DNA of 64,000 nt, taken from NCBI RefSeq assembly GCF_000371805.1, contig NZ_AQUK01000001.1:880268-944267 (forward strand), written 5' to 3'. Source of the DNA: Methanocaldococcus villosus KIN24-T80. Lineage in GTDB: Archaea > AGJL01 > Methanococci > Methanococcales > Methanocaldococcaceae. A program made the translations under genes and the position numbers. This document shows positions 1 through 8,069 of this stretch, piece by piece; position 1 is the stretch's first letter; each line of letters starts with the position of its first letter. The notes beneath the pieces were generated by a model, which was not told the DNA's origin, did not search any database, and saw only the letters and a list, made by a program, of their open reading frames with translations.

Positions 1-120
1 TTAAATTATATCTGTTATAAAGAGGAAATTAAAAGATGTAAAATATGTGGATTTCCATCAAATAATGAAATATGTAAAGTCTGTTCTTGGCTTAAGGTGA
101 TTGAAAATGGATTTAGATGA
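1..120 (+). CDS. C-terminal end of a TtuA/Ncs6-type tRNA 2-thiolation protein (partial)
   Basis: Frame 1 is open from the window edge to a TGA at 118-120. The 39 residues contain a Cys-rich zinc-finger tail with two CxxC pairs (CKIC and CKVC). This is typical of the C terminus of archaeal TtuA/NcsA/Ctu1 ATP-pyrophosphatases, which thiolate tRNA uridine. The body of the gene lies to the left, outside the window, so the PP-loop motif cannot be checked. The last 14 bases overlap the start of rpa, implying translational coupling. M. jannaschii has a protein of this family close to its rpa gene, which supports the call. Any protein ending in a small zinc ribbon would look similar. Confidence 0.6.
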   Translation, partial: LNYICYKEEIKRCKICGFPSNNEICKVCSWLKVIENGFR

Positions 121-1921
121 GTATAAGAAACTAAAGAAAAAGGTTATGGAAAAATTGAAAATTGATGAACAAACATTGGATAAGATGATTGATGAAAAAT
201 ACAATGAATATGGAGGAATATTATTAAAAACTGGAATACTATATTTAATAGCAAAAGAGCATGGAATTGATTTAAAAGAGGAAGAATTTTTAATAAAAGA
301 TATAAAAGAAGGGATGATTGTTGATATTATTGGTGTTGTTAGAAAAGTTTATGATGTGAAGGAGTATGATGGTAAAAAAGTAAGAAAAATAATAATAGCT
401 GATAAATCTGGATCAATAACTGTAAGTTTATGGAATGAATTGGCAGACATTGAAATAAAGGAGGGAGATGTAATAAGATTAAAAAGGGTTAAAGCAAGGA
501 AATGGAATAAAAGATTAGAACTTACATCTTTACCAGAGACAGAGATAGAGATTTTAGAAGATTATAAAATAGAATTACCTGAATATAAAATCTCTGATCT
601 CATCCCAGGAATGGTTGTTGAGTTAGAGGGGGAAGTAGTTTTAGCCTTCCCTGTAAAGGAGTTTGAAAAGGATAATAAAAAGTTAAAATTAAAGTCTTTT
701 AATTTAAGAGATGAGACTGGAGTAATAAGAGTTGTTTTATGGAATGAACTAACTGAAATAGATGTTAGGAGAGGAGATTTTGTTAAAGTAAAAGGAGTGG
801 TAAAAGAGGGTTACTATGGAGGTTTAGAGATAGTAGCTGATGAGGTAGAAATTATTGAAAGAGGAGAGAAAATTGAAAGTGAAGTGGTAAATATAAAGGA
901 TCTTCATAACTATGAAAATGAAATTGTCTCAGTTAGAGGAAAAGTTTTAGCTTTAGGGAATAAAAAGATTGTTAATATTGATGGGAAAAGAAATAAGGTT
1001 CAAGAGATACTGTTAGATGATGGTAGTGGAAAAGTTAAGATAACTTTTTGGAAAGGATTGATAAATCTTTTAGAAAATATAAAAGAAGGAGATATAATAA
1101 AGGTTACTAATTGTAAAGTTAAATCTTACATTGATAGAGAGGGAAATATAAGATATGACCTTATAGCCACAATAGATTCAGAAGTTATAAAAGAAGGAGA
1201 AAGTGAATATAAAATAAAATTCGTTAAAATAAAAGATATTGTAAATAAAGAAGTAGATTGGGAAGATATAAACTTAATAGCAATAGTTGTTGACATAACT
1301 GAGCATGAGTTTGATGGGAGAAAGGTTAAAAATATTTTATTAGAGGATGACACAGGGAGAATAAGGTTATCTATTTGGGAGGATTTAGATATAGATATAG
1401 AAGAAGGAGATTTTATAAAAGTGTATCATGCATATGCAAAAGAGAGGGATGATTATATAGACCTCTATTTGGGAAGATTTGGAAGGATAGAGAAGAGTGA
1501 TGAAAGAGTAATAAAAAGAAAGTTTATAGCTGATCTCCTACCTGGAGATAAAGTTGAGATAAGGGGAACAATAGTTGAGGTTTTAAATGAAGAACCATTT
1601 ATTTACATGTGTCCAAACTGTAGGAAGATTATAACAGAGGAGGTATGTGAAGACTGTAAAGTAGAGGCTGAAAAGGTTTTAAGGTTAAATGTTATTTTAG
1701 ATGATGGTACAGGGGTTATTACATGCAGACTGTATAATAAAAAGGTTGAAAGGCTATTAAAAATCTTTAATGTTTTAATAGAAAACTTCAAAGAGAAATT
1801 ATTAGGAGAGGAGATTATATTTTATGGTAATGTTAAAGATCAATTTATTGTTAGGGCATTAAAACCTGTTAATGTTGATGAAGAAATTAAAATTTTGAGT
1901 GGGATAAAAGATGAAAGTTGA
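107..1921 (+). CDS. rpa: Replication protein A (single-stranded DNA-binding protein), large subunit
   Basis: This is the ssDNA-binding protein for replication, recombination and repair. The roughly 604 residues hold repeated OB-fold modules, each with a signature like 'D.sG.i.v.lWnel': near residues 65-140, 160-250, 265-350 and 370-455. A fifth C-terminal OB module (about 460-590) has a four-Cys zinc finger, CPNC then CEDC eight residues later. This multi-OB architecture with one zinc finger is that of M. jannaschii MJ1159. ATG 107 was chosen over the in-frame TTG at 101 because AAGGTGA (94-100) sits correctly ahead of it. The 3' end overlaps the PHP gene by 11 nt, so the two are co-transcribed. 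Confidence 0.93.
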   Translation: MDLDEYKKLKKKVMEKLKIDEQTLDKMIDEKYNEYGGILLKTGILYLIAKEHGIDLKEEEFLIKDIKEGMIVDIIGVVRKVYDVKEYDGKKVRKIIIADKSGSITVSLWNELADIEIKEGDVIRLKRVKARKWNKRLELTSLPETEIEILEDYKIELPEYKISDLIPGMVVELEGEVVLAFPVKEFEKDNKKLKLKSFNLRDETGVIRVVLWNELTEIDVRRGDFVKVKGVVKEGYYGGLEIVADEVEIIERGEKIESEVVNIKDLHNYENEIVSVRGKVLALGNKKIVNIDGKRNKVQEILLDDGSGKVKITFWKGLINLLENIKEGDIIKVTNCKVKSYIDREGNIRYDLIATIDSEVIKEGESEYKIKFVKIKDIVNKEVDWEDINLIAIVVDITEHEFDGRKVKNILLEDDTGRIRLSIWEDLDIDIEEGDFIKVYHAYAKERDDYIDLYLGRFGRIEKSDERVIKRKFIADLLPGDKVEIRGTIVEVLNEEPFIYMCPNCRKIITEEVCEDCKVEAEKVLRLNVILDDGTGVITCRLYNKKVERLLKIFNVLIENFKEKLLGEEIIFYGNVKDQFIVRALKPVNVDEEIKILSGIKDES

Positions 1922-2624
1922 TATTCATGTTCATTCAATTAATAGTAAATGTTCTTTAAATCCAAAATCATTATTAAGAAAGATGTGTAAGAAATATAAC
2001 CTCATACCTGCTGTATGTGATCATAATAAACTGACTAAGTTAGATTTTGCTATACCTGGAGAGGAAGTAGCTACAAACAGGGGAGAGTTTTTAGCTCTTT
2101 TTATAGAAGAAGAAATACCAGGAAATTTAGACATATTTGAAGCTTTAGATCAAGTTAAAGAGCAGGGAGGTTTAATCTGTATACCACATCCATTTGATAG
2201 TAAGAGAAAGAGAAGCCTTATAAAGTTTAATATTCTTGAAGATAGGGAGTTTTTAAGATATGTAGATATTGTAGAGGTGTTTAACAGTAGATGTAGAAGC
2301 TTAGAGCCTAATATAAAAGCTTTTGAATATGCTATAAAATATAACTTCCCAATGGGTTTTGGTAGTGATGCTCATTTTATTTGGGAGCTCAATAATGCAT
2401 ATATAAATTTTCCTGAATTAAATATAGATAAACCTTCTGAGATTTCTCCAAAAGAATTTTTAAATTTATTGGAAATTAGAACAAAAGAATTTTTAAAAGA
2501 AAAAATTGATCTTTTTAAAAACCCTTGGAAAGGAAAGAATCATTATGGTGCTTTAGGGGATAGAAAGAACATTGAGATTTACAGCAAACTACTTAAAAAG
2601 GTTAGGAAGATATTAAATATATAG
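1911..2624 (+). CDS. PHP-domain metal-dependent phosphoesterase
   Basis: The protein has 237 residues with PHP-family metal ligands. They are DIHVHS at residues 4-9, CDHN near 37, IPHP near 95 and GSDAH near 155, which together form the usual trinuclear metal site. The domain occurs in histidinol phosphatase, DNA polymerase X/III editing domains and RNase P-associated proteins; the natural substrate here is unknown. Its ATG lies inside the last codons of rpa (11-nt overlap). The context therefore suggests a role in nucleic acid or nucleotide hydrolysis, but this is inference only. There is no signal peptide, so it should be cytoplasmic. Confidence 0.8.
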   Translation: MKVDIHVHSINSKCSLNPKSLLRKMCKKYNLIPAVCDHNKLTKLDFAIPGEEVATNRGEFLALFIEEEIPGNLDIFEALDQVKEQGGLICIPHPFDSKRKRSLIKFNILEDREFLRYVDIVEVFNSRCRSLEPNIKAFEYAIKYNFPMGFGSDAHFIWELNNAYINFPELNIDKPSEISPKEFLNLLEIRTKEFLKEKIDLFKNPWKGKNHYGALGDRKNIEIYSKLLKKVRKILNI

Positions 2625-2641
2625 AGAGGTTGTTGAAAAAT

Positions 2642-3475
2642 TTAGTTAATTGAATTTAAAGTAATATCCTTTGTTGTCATTGGGATAAAGTTGTATTTTT
2701 TAGCATGCTCAATACATTTTTTGGTCATCTCAATATCATTAACATAATCTAATGTTAGAATAACTAAGTGATATTTTTCCTTTAAATTTTTTAATCTCTC
2801 ACTTTGGGCATTTATCCAATTTAGATCACTACCTTCCCAATAATATGCCTTCTTATTTTTGAAATCATAGTGTGTTGTGAAATCCTCAAAAAGAACTCCA
2901 TCTATGTATGGGGCAGTTTTTTCAATAATCTCAAAACCTCTATTTTGGATGATTATAATATCTGGATTTTCTTCTCTAATTTTTTTGATTAATTCAATAA
3001 CCTCATTTTTTTGATTTGTATAGATTGCACTATCAACTGTATCTAAAAACACTCCATCAAATCCCATATTTTTAAACTTTTTAACTTCATTTAAAATTAT
3101 CTTTTGCCATATTGGAGATGAGATATTTATATAATAAGAGTTCCAATTTTGATTTTTTCCAATAATTATTTTTTGGCATTCTTTAAAATAAGGTCTATCT
3201 TTGCTAACCTCTCCTATGCTTAGATAGGCAATAACCTTTATATTTGGATTTAATAACTTTAATTTTTGAATGTCTTCTTTTTTGTAGTTGTATGGCTCTA
3301 TAATAACTAAATCATACTTTGAAAGTTTTTCTATATTATCTGAGCCGTAATAAACCCAAAAATTGTTGATGTTTAATTTATTATTTATATTTGGTTTATC
3401 ATCGGCAATTTTGGTATTATTTAAACATCCACAAAATAAAATTAAAAATAAAAAAGTAAGTAAAAATTTTCTCAC
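2642..3475 (-). CDS. Exported lipoprotein, GH114/TM1410-like (endo-alpha-1,4-polygalactosaminidase family)
   Basis: The 277-residue protein starts with GTG. A hydrophobic signal sequence ends in a lipobox-like FCGC around residue 18, so it is probably lipid-anchored outside the cell. The body has TIM-barrel motifs of the GH114/DUF297 family: IEPYNY, AYLSIGEV near 85 and GFDGVFLDTVDS near 140. The family includes polysaccharide hydrolases acting on galactosaminoglycans, but archaeal members have no proven substrate. The start overlaps the stop of the preceding surface-protein gene by 1 nt, so both are probably made together as cell-envelope proteins. Confidence 0.75.
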   Translation of the reverse strand: MRKFLLTFLFLILFCGCLNNTKIADDKPNINNKLNINNFWVYYGSDNIEKLSKYDLVIIEPYNYKKEDIQKLKLLNPNIKVIAYLSIGEVSKDRPYFKECQKIIIGKNQNWNSYYINISSPIWQKIILNEVKKFKNMGFDGVFLDTVDSAIYTNQKNEVIELIKKIREENPDIIIIQNRGFEIIEKTAPYIDGVLFEDFTTHYDFKNKKAYYWEGSDLNWINAQSERLKNLKEKYHLVILTLDYVNDIEMTKKCIEHAKKYNFIPMTTKDITLNSIN

Positions 3476-3972
3476 TATTTCACCTTTTTTCTTAATATTA
3501 TTAATGGAATTGCTATTAATGTTAATATTACTGCTCCTAAGGGAATTGGGGTTTTTGTTGTGGGAGTGGAAATTGTTATATTCTCTAACTTATAATATAC
3601 TGAATAATTAGCTGTATTAAGATTTTCTCCCTCCAATTTAAGAATATTACTTCCATCATTTAAATACTTGGTTATATCTAAAGATTTTCTTTTTTTATAA
3701 TGTCCTGAACCATCATTGGAATCACCTATGGTATAAATTAAATTATCATTTAAATATAAATAAACTTTCATATTTTCATTAATATTTCCATAATGTATAA
3801 AATTTAACGTATATTTTTGATTTTTAACTTTATTTATGGTAAATGATATATTTTTCATTTTTTGTTTTTTTGTTACATTTAAACTTCCTAAATTTAAAGC
3901 TTCTCCATAAATTGCACTAATTAATAGTAGAATCCCAACTAAAATAATCATTTTTTTAAGCATATTTCTCAC
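3475..3972 (-). CDS. Hypothetical surface protein with signal peptide and C-terminal membrane anchor
   Basis: No family was recognised. The 165 residues show an N-terminal signal sequence (residues 1-23), a hydrophilic beta-rich middle (about 30-130), a Thr/Pro linker (STPTTKTPIP) and a C-terminal hydrophobic stretch followed by LRKKVK. This layout is common in archaeal S-layer-associated proteins tethered by a C-terminal helix. An alternative start is ATG 3963. It is the first gene of a two-gene unit with the GH114-like lipoprotein. A role in display or in a cell-surface carbohydrate complex is inference. Confidence 0.6.
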   Translation of the reverse strand: MRNMLKKMIILVGILLLISAIYGEALNLGSLNVTKKQKMKNISFTINKVKNQKYTLNFIHYGNINENMKVYLYLNDNLIYTIGDSNDGSGHYKKRKSLDITKYLNDGSNILKLEGENLNTANYSVYYKLENITISTPTTKTPIPLGAVILTLIAIPLIILRKKVK

Positions 3973-4046
3973 TATATCAATCCTATAATAAATAAGTAAT
4001 ATTTAAATTTATTAAAATATATAATAAAATTTTTATTCTTAAATTC

Positions 4047-4066
4047 TATCATTATTAATAATGATA
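4047..4066. promoter_or_regulatory. 20-bp perfect palindrome upstream of ehbM (putative operator)
   Basis: TATCATTATTAATAATGATA reads the same on both strands. It ends 16 nt before the ehbM ATG, just downstream of an A+T-rich TATA-like stretch (about 4008-4030), so a bound protein would cover the transcription start region. An almost identical site precedes the second ehb operon at 8036-8055. The regulator is unknown. Confidence 0.65.
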
Positions 4067-4082
4067 AATCTTAGGTGAAGGT

Positions 4083-4529
4083 ATGAAAACACTTGCTAGG
4101 AAAAAGTGTATTCATGTTTTTTTAGCATATACTGGAGGATGCAATGGTTGTGATATAGAAGTAGTTAATGCAGTTCTTTCACCTTATTATGATGCTGAGC
4201 AGTATAATGTGTTTCTCACATTTAATCCAAGGGAGGCTGATATATTAATTGTTTCTGGATGTGTAACATTAGCTAATTTAAAACCTCTAAAAGAGATTTA
4301 TAAGAAAATACCTGAGCCAAAGGCTGTAGTAGCTGTAGGATCTTGTGCTCTTATGGGTGGGGTTTATAAGAATATTTATGGAGATCTTGGACCATCAGAG
4401 TTTGTTGTAGCTCCTGTTGATAAAGTTATTCCAGTGGATGTTAAAGTTCCTGGCTGTGCCCCAAGGCCTGAAGATATAATTGCAGGGATAGTTAAAGCCA
4501 TACCAAAAATATTAGGGGAGAGAAAATGA
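4083..4529 (+). CDS. ehbM: Energy-converting hydrogenase B, small (electron-transfer) subunit EhbM
   Basis: This is the [NiFe]-hydrogenase small-subunit homologue of the membrane-bound Ehb complex, which uses the ion gradient to reduce ferredoxin for anabolic CO2 fixation. Of 148 residues, the proximal [4Fe-4S] ligands are visible as GGCNGCD (Cys20, Cys23), VGSC near 88 and [10 protein letters not shown] near 124, as in complex I NuoB-type proteins. A GGTGA motif precedes the ATG. The stop overlaps the ehbO ATG by 4 nt. The hydrogenase large subunit (EhbN) is not in this window, which fits the dispersed ehb genes of Methanococcales. EhaN is the alternative; the MnhB-type partner at 8377 favours Ehb. 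Confidence 0.85.
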   Translation: MKTLARKKCIHVFLAYTGGCNGCDIEVVNAVLSPYYDAEQYNVFLTFNPREADILIVSGCVTLANLKPLKEIYKKIPEPKAVVAVGSCALMGGVYKNIYGDLGPSEFVVAPVDKVIPVDVKVPGCAPRPEDIIAGIVKAIPKILGERK

Positions 4530-5479
4530 AAGAACTTTCTGCATTAGCCATTCCAATTTTAGCTTTTGCTATCTCAACATATATTCCTGGAATTCAGAGG
4601 AAAATAGAGGCAAGAATACAGCAAAGAATAGGACCTTCAATACTGTCTCCAGGATTTTGGGCATTCTTTAAATTTATATTTAAAGAAACACAAACACCTG
4701 ATGCTAAATTGTATAAGTTATATAATAACCTGCCTCTACTTTCTATAGCTGTTTTATCAGCTATATTGATAGTTATTTCATTAAACAATTTTTTAGCTAA
4801 CCTCATATTTATAGTAGGATTGTTAAAGATAGAAGAGATGATGTACATCATTCTTGGCTCACTTTCTAACTCTATTATGGGTTGTAATATGCCTTTTGAA
4901 GATGATTGCAAAGGAGCAAAGTTTATAAATGTTATAAAATATTCATTAGAACAGCTCTCAGCCATTAGAAACTTTAAACTAATAACTATTGGATCATTTC
5001 CATTTTATTTATCATTGTTTTTACCATTTGTTAATAGTAAGAGTATATTTATAAATGATCTCTCAGGAGTTTTCTTATTCTCTTTATCAGGAGTGTTCGG
5101 AGCTGTTTGTTATTTTATTGGTTATTTAATAATGATAAAAGAGTATCCATTCTCTATTAGCCATACAAAAGCTGATGTTATTGAAGGGGCTACATTAGAA
5201 CTAATGGGAAAATATAGAGCTTTTTATTTAGCTCTAACTGAGTTACTAATGATAACTTTAGGAATATTATTTGCTGTACTATATTTGAACATAATTCCTA
5301 ACATTGAACAACCAATAACTATTCTTGAAAGTTTTGCCATAGCTATAATCTTTCCAATATTAGCTGCAGTAGTTAGAGCATTCTCCCCTCTATTACTCTT
5401 TAAGCATATTTATCCTATAAGTTACATGGCTACACTTATTGGAGTTGTTGGTTTTATATTAGCTCTTTTAGGATGGTAA
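4526..5479 (+). CDS. ehbO: Energy-converting hydrogenase B, membrane subunit EhbO (HycD/NuoH-like)
   Basis: The 317-residue polytopic membrane protein has about eight hydrophobic helices. It matches the NuoH/HycD/EchB family that anchors the hydrogenase module and couples electron transfer to ion translocation. The cytoplasmic-loop motif near residues 24-40 ([14 protein letters not shown]) resembles the quinone-loop RxGP signature of this family, and [20 protein letters not shown] (about 210-229) resembles the conserved acidic loop. It overlaps ehbM by 4 nt. It ends 1 nt before the hairpin assigned to the convergent selD, so the two 3' ends face each other. Confidence 0.85.
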   Translation: MKELSALAIPILAFAISTYIPGIQRKIEARIQQRIGPSILSPGFWAFFKFIFKETQTPDAKLYKLYNNLPLLSIAVLSAILIVISLNNFLANLIFIVGLLKIEEMMYIILGSLSNSIMGCNMPFEDDCKGAKFINVIKYSLEQLSAIRNFKLITIGSFPFYLSLFLPFVNSKSIFINDLSGVFLFSLSGVFGAVCYFIGYLIMIKEYPFSISHTKADVIEGATLELMGKYRAFYLALTELLMITLGILFAVLYLNIIPNIEQPITILESFAIAIIFPILAAVVRAFSPLLLFKHIYPISYMATLIGVVGFILALLGW

Positions 5480-5480
5480 T

Positions 5481-5516
5481 TGGGTATGCCTCCCATGAAA
5501 GGGTTTGGCATACCCA
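5481..5516 (-). promoter_or_regulatory. Putative SECIS element in the selD 3' UTR
   Basis: On the minus strand a 10-bp outer stem (UGGGUAUGCC with GGCAUACCCA) encloses an internal loop of AAA on the 5' side and A on the 3' side. A 3-bp CCC/GGG stem and a six-base UUUCAU loop follow. Archaeal SECIS elements, as I recall them, lie in 3' UTRs and have this 3:1 purine loop (GAA:A) under a short GC stem. The first loop base here is A, not G. The hairpin lies 34 nt after the selD stop, where the element is expected. Confidence 0.75.
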
Positions 5517-5533
5517 TCAAACATTTTTAACTT

Positions 5534-5552
5534 ACTGCCCAGCACTGAGCTT
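5534..5552 (-). repeat. 19-nt element in the selD 3' UTR, complementary to the Sec-codon region (right arm at 6502-6520)
   Basis: Plus-strand ACTGCCCAGCACTGAGCTT is the exact reverse complement of 6502-6520, and the match stops at both ends. In selD mRNA this segment begins inside the UAA stop codon and ends 17 nt before the SECIS-like hairpin. It could pair perfectly with the segment just after the UGA selenocysteine codon. Its G+C content is far above the surroundings, so chance is unlikely. Confidence 0.85.
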
Positions 5553-6573
5553 AAACTTCAATAATCTTTGGGTTTTTTAGCACTGCTTTTCCTTCTCCTC
5601 TTTTAACTTCTCCAACTTCAAAAGCATATCCTACTTTTTCTAATTCATCAATTAGATCATCTTTATATTCTTTTTTAGCAGATATTAATAACCCTCCTGC
5701 AGTTTCAGCTCCATAACCTTCTAATAATGGATGTCCAAACATTTTACTTAATTCTGGTGTTTTTTTAATACACGGTAGTGCTTTAATTTCTATAAGCTTT
5801 TTACTGAATTTAGCTATCTCATTACTATGTCCTAATATTCCAAAACCAGTTACATCAGTTAAAGCATTAGCTATTCTATCACCAACTCTCTCTTCAGCTT
5901 TTCTTAATGCCATTAAAGCATATCTATTTGATGTTGTCATAAGTTCAATTGCTTTATCTATAATTTCCTTTATTTCTTCCTCACTTAAACCTATAAACTC
6001 CTTAAACTCATCAGGAACCCTACTTAAAGCCATAGCTGTCTGTGTTCCTAATGGTTTTGTTAAAATTAATAAATCTCCTTCTTTAGCTCCAGCTTTAGTT
6101 AATAATTCTTCTTCTTTTCCAACTCCTGTAACCGCTCCTCCTATCAATGGCCAAGGATTTATTATAGTATGCCCACCAACTATAGATGTTTTATTCTCCC
6201 TACAGAAATCTTGAAATCCTCTTAACATCTCTTTAGAAATTTCAATAGGGAATTTTTCAGGAAAACCAATTATACATAGAACACCTATAATATCTAAAAA
6301 TCCCATAGCATAAATATCACTTGTTGAATTACAAGCTGCAATTTTTCCCTGTATATAAGGATCATCAACTATTGGGGTAAAAACATCAACAGTTTTTGCT
6401 ATTAGTATATCCCCCCTTTTAATTACAGCTGCATCATCCCCTAAACCAACAACCACATCTTTTAAATCTTCTTCAAAAACTATTCCATTAACTAAATTTT
6501 CAAGCTCAGTGCTGGGCAGTTTGCAAGCTCATCCATGTAGTTTAACCATTTCTGTTAGTTTTATTTTTTTCAT
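5551..6573 (-). CDS. selD: Selenide, water dikinase (selenophosphate synthetase) with in-frame UGA selenocysteine
   Basis: SelD makes selenophosphate, the selenium donor for Sec-tRNA, from selenide and ATP. A plain ORF begins only at 6456, which lacks the conserved N terminus. Reading through one TGA (6529-6531) extends it to ATG 6573, preceded by GGTGAT, and gives 340 residues. The added N terminus reads ...VKLHGUACKLPSTEL, placing Sec15 at the catalytic Cys position (Cys17 in E. coli) with Cys17 and Lys18 following. The nucleotide-binding GLGDDAAV and GGHTI motifs follow. M. jannaschii SelD is a known selenoprotein. The gene lies 10 nt behind cofA and is probably co-transcribed with it. A SECIS-like hairpin follows the stop. 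Confidence 0.95.
6502..6520 (-). repeat. 19-nt element just downstream of the selD UGA(Sec) codon (left arm at 5534-5552)
   Basis: Plus-strand AAGCTCAGTGCTGGGCAGT is the exact inverse of 5534-5552. On the mRNA it begins 8 nt after the UGA codon and encodes the conserved residues around LPSTEL. Pairing of the two arms would bring the SECIS hairpin next to the recoded codon. Confidence 0.85.
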
Positions 6574-6583
6574 TAATTATCAC

Positions 6584-7966
6584 CTATTTATTGATAACAA
6601 CCGTTTTTATATAACTCATCTCTTCCATTGCATACCTTACCCCTTCTCTCCCTAACCCGCTCTTTTTAATACCACCAAATGGCATATTATCTTGCCTATA
6701 TAGAGAAGAGTCATTTATTATAACCCCACCATAATCTAAGTTTTCAGCAAAATATAAAGCTTTATTAATATCCCTTGTAAATACTGCAGCATGCAGCCCA
6801 TATTCTGAATTAGCATAATCTAACATATGCTCCTCATTAGCTACAACTATAGGGGCTATAGGGGCAAAGGTTTCAGTATTACAAATAATATTATCATTAT
6901 CAACCTTTAAAACTGTTGGATATACAACTGCTTTAACTCTTTTTCCTCCCAATAGTAACTCTGCTCCTTCCTCAATAGCTTTATTTATTAACTCTTCAAC
7001 CCATTTAGCATGTTCTAGGCTTATTACTGGACCTAAATCTGTTTTTTCATTTAAAGGATCTCCTACATTCAATTTTTTTGTTTTTTCTAAAAATAATTTT
7101 ATAAATTTATCAGCTATGCTTTCATCAACTATTATTTTGCCTACAGATATACACACTTGTCCAGAGTAGATGAAGCTACCTTTTACTAAACTATCAACAG
7201 CTCTTTCTATATCAGCATCAGCTAAGACAATGTTTGGATTAACCCCTCCTAGCTCTAAACAAACTTTTTTCTTAGCTTTCTCTAATATCATTTCTCCAAC
7301 TTTTATGCTTCCTGTAAAAGATATCATATCTACCTTATCATTAACAACAATTTCTTCTCCCACAACCTCTCCTAATCCAGTTAATAAATTATATCCTCCT
7401 AAAGGGGCATTATATTTTTTGAAAGCTTCATATATTATCTTAGCTAATTCAATACAAACTAATGGAGCTTTTGGTGAGGGATGATGAACTATTGAATTAC
7501 CAACAGCTATAGCTGGAGCTATTTTATGTGCTGAGAGATTTAATGGGAAGTTAAATGGAGTTATTGCTCCAACTAATCCAATAGGTTCTCTTCTTGTAAA
7601 TATCAATCTATCTGATGGGATAACTTCATTTCTGAATTCTTTTACATAAAAAGCTGCAGATCTAAAAGTCTCTATACTCCTATTTACCTCTACTCTTGCC
7701 TGTTTTATTGGTTTTCCAGCATCTATAGCTAAAAGTTTAGCTAGTTCTTCTTTTTTTTCTTTAATTTTCTTGGCTATATACATTAAAATGTTAAATCTTT
7801 TTGTAATTGATAACTTCTTCATATCTTCTTTACAACTACAAGCTATATCTATAGCCTCTCTTACCTCATCTCTGCTTAATGCAGGGATCTTTCTAATAAC
7901 TTCTAATGTATATGGATTTATAACTTCCAAATCTTCCCTTTCAATCCAATTACCATTTATGAGCAT
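6584..7966 (-). CDS. cofA: Lactaldehyde dehydrogenase (aldehyde dehydrogenase superfamily)
   Basis: This is an NAD(P)-dependent aldehyde dehydrogenase. In Methanocaldococcus the member of this size (MJ1411, CofA) oxidises lactaldehyde to lactate for coenzyme F420 synthesis. The 460 residues show FNFPLNLSAHKIAPAIA (about 136-152), the glycine motif FTGSIKVGE, the catalytic Glu in CLELGGVNP (near 240), the catalytic Cys in GQVCISVGK (near 274) and a C-terminal PFGGIKKSGLGREG. It is the first gene of cofA-selD and is divergent from ehbH. A non-phosphorylating glyceraldehyde-3-phosphate or succinate-semialdehyde role is the alternative; length and sequence favour CofA. Confidence 0.8.
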   Translation of the reverse strand: MLINGNWIEREDLEVINPYTLEVIRKIPALSRDEVREAIDIACSCKEDMKKLSITKRFNILMYIAKKIKEKKEELAKLLAIDAGKPIKQARVEVNRSIETFRSAAFYVKEFRNEVIPSDRLIFTRREPIGLVGAITPFNFPLNLSAHKIAPAIAVGNSIVHHPSPKAPLVCIELAKIIYEAFKKYNAPLGGYNLLTGLGEVVGEEIVVNDKVDMISFTGSIKVGEMILEKAKKKVCLELGGVNPNIVLADADIERAVDSLVKGSFIYSGQVCISVGKIIVDESIADKFIKLFLEKTKKLNVGDPLNEKTDLGPVISLEHAKWVEELINKAIEEGAELLLGGKRVKAVVYPTVLKVDNDNIICNTETFAPIAPIVVANEEHMLDYANSEYGLHAAVFTRDINKALYFAENLDYGGVIINDSSLYRQDNMPFGGIKKSGLGREGVRYAMEEMSYIKTVVINK

Positions 7967-8035
7967 AATTCCACTCTTTAATTTTTATATATAAATCTTA
8001 AGATGTTAGCAATATTTTATATATTTTAACAAATT

Positions 8036-8055
8036 TATCATTATTTATAATGACA
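8036..8055. promoter_or_regulatory. Near-palindrome upstream of ehbH, matching the ehbM site
   Basis: TATCATTATTTATAATGACA differs from the perfect palindrome at 4047-4066 at two positions (11 and 19). It ends 14 nt before the ehbH ATG and follows a TATA-like stretch (about 8013-8026). It lies between the divergent cofA and ehbHIJK, so it could also act on cofA. Confidence 0.6.
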
Positions 8056-8069
8056 AATTTGTGATAGAT

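Noticed and set aside
5481-5516. Hairpin after ehbO as an ordinary rho-independent terminator
   Set aside because: No U-run follows on either strand, the internal-loop geometry fits a SECIS, and archaeal termination mainly uses T-runs without hairpins. A dual role is not excluded.
5551-6456. selD starting at the ORF-call start near 6456
   Set aside because: It lacks the conserved catalytic N terminus. The upstream frame continues through one UGA to an ATG with a ribosome site and gives a perfect SelD N terminus.
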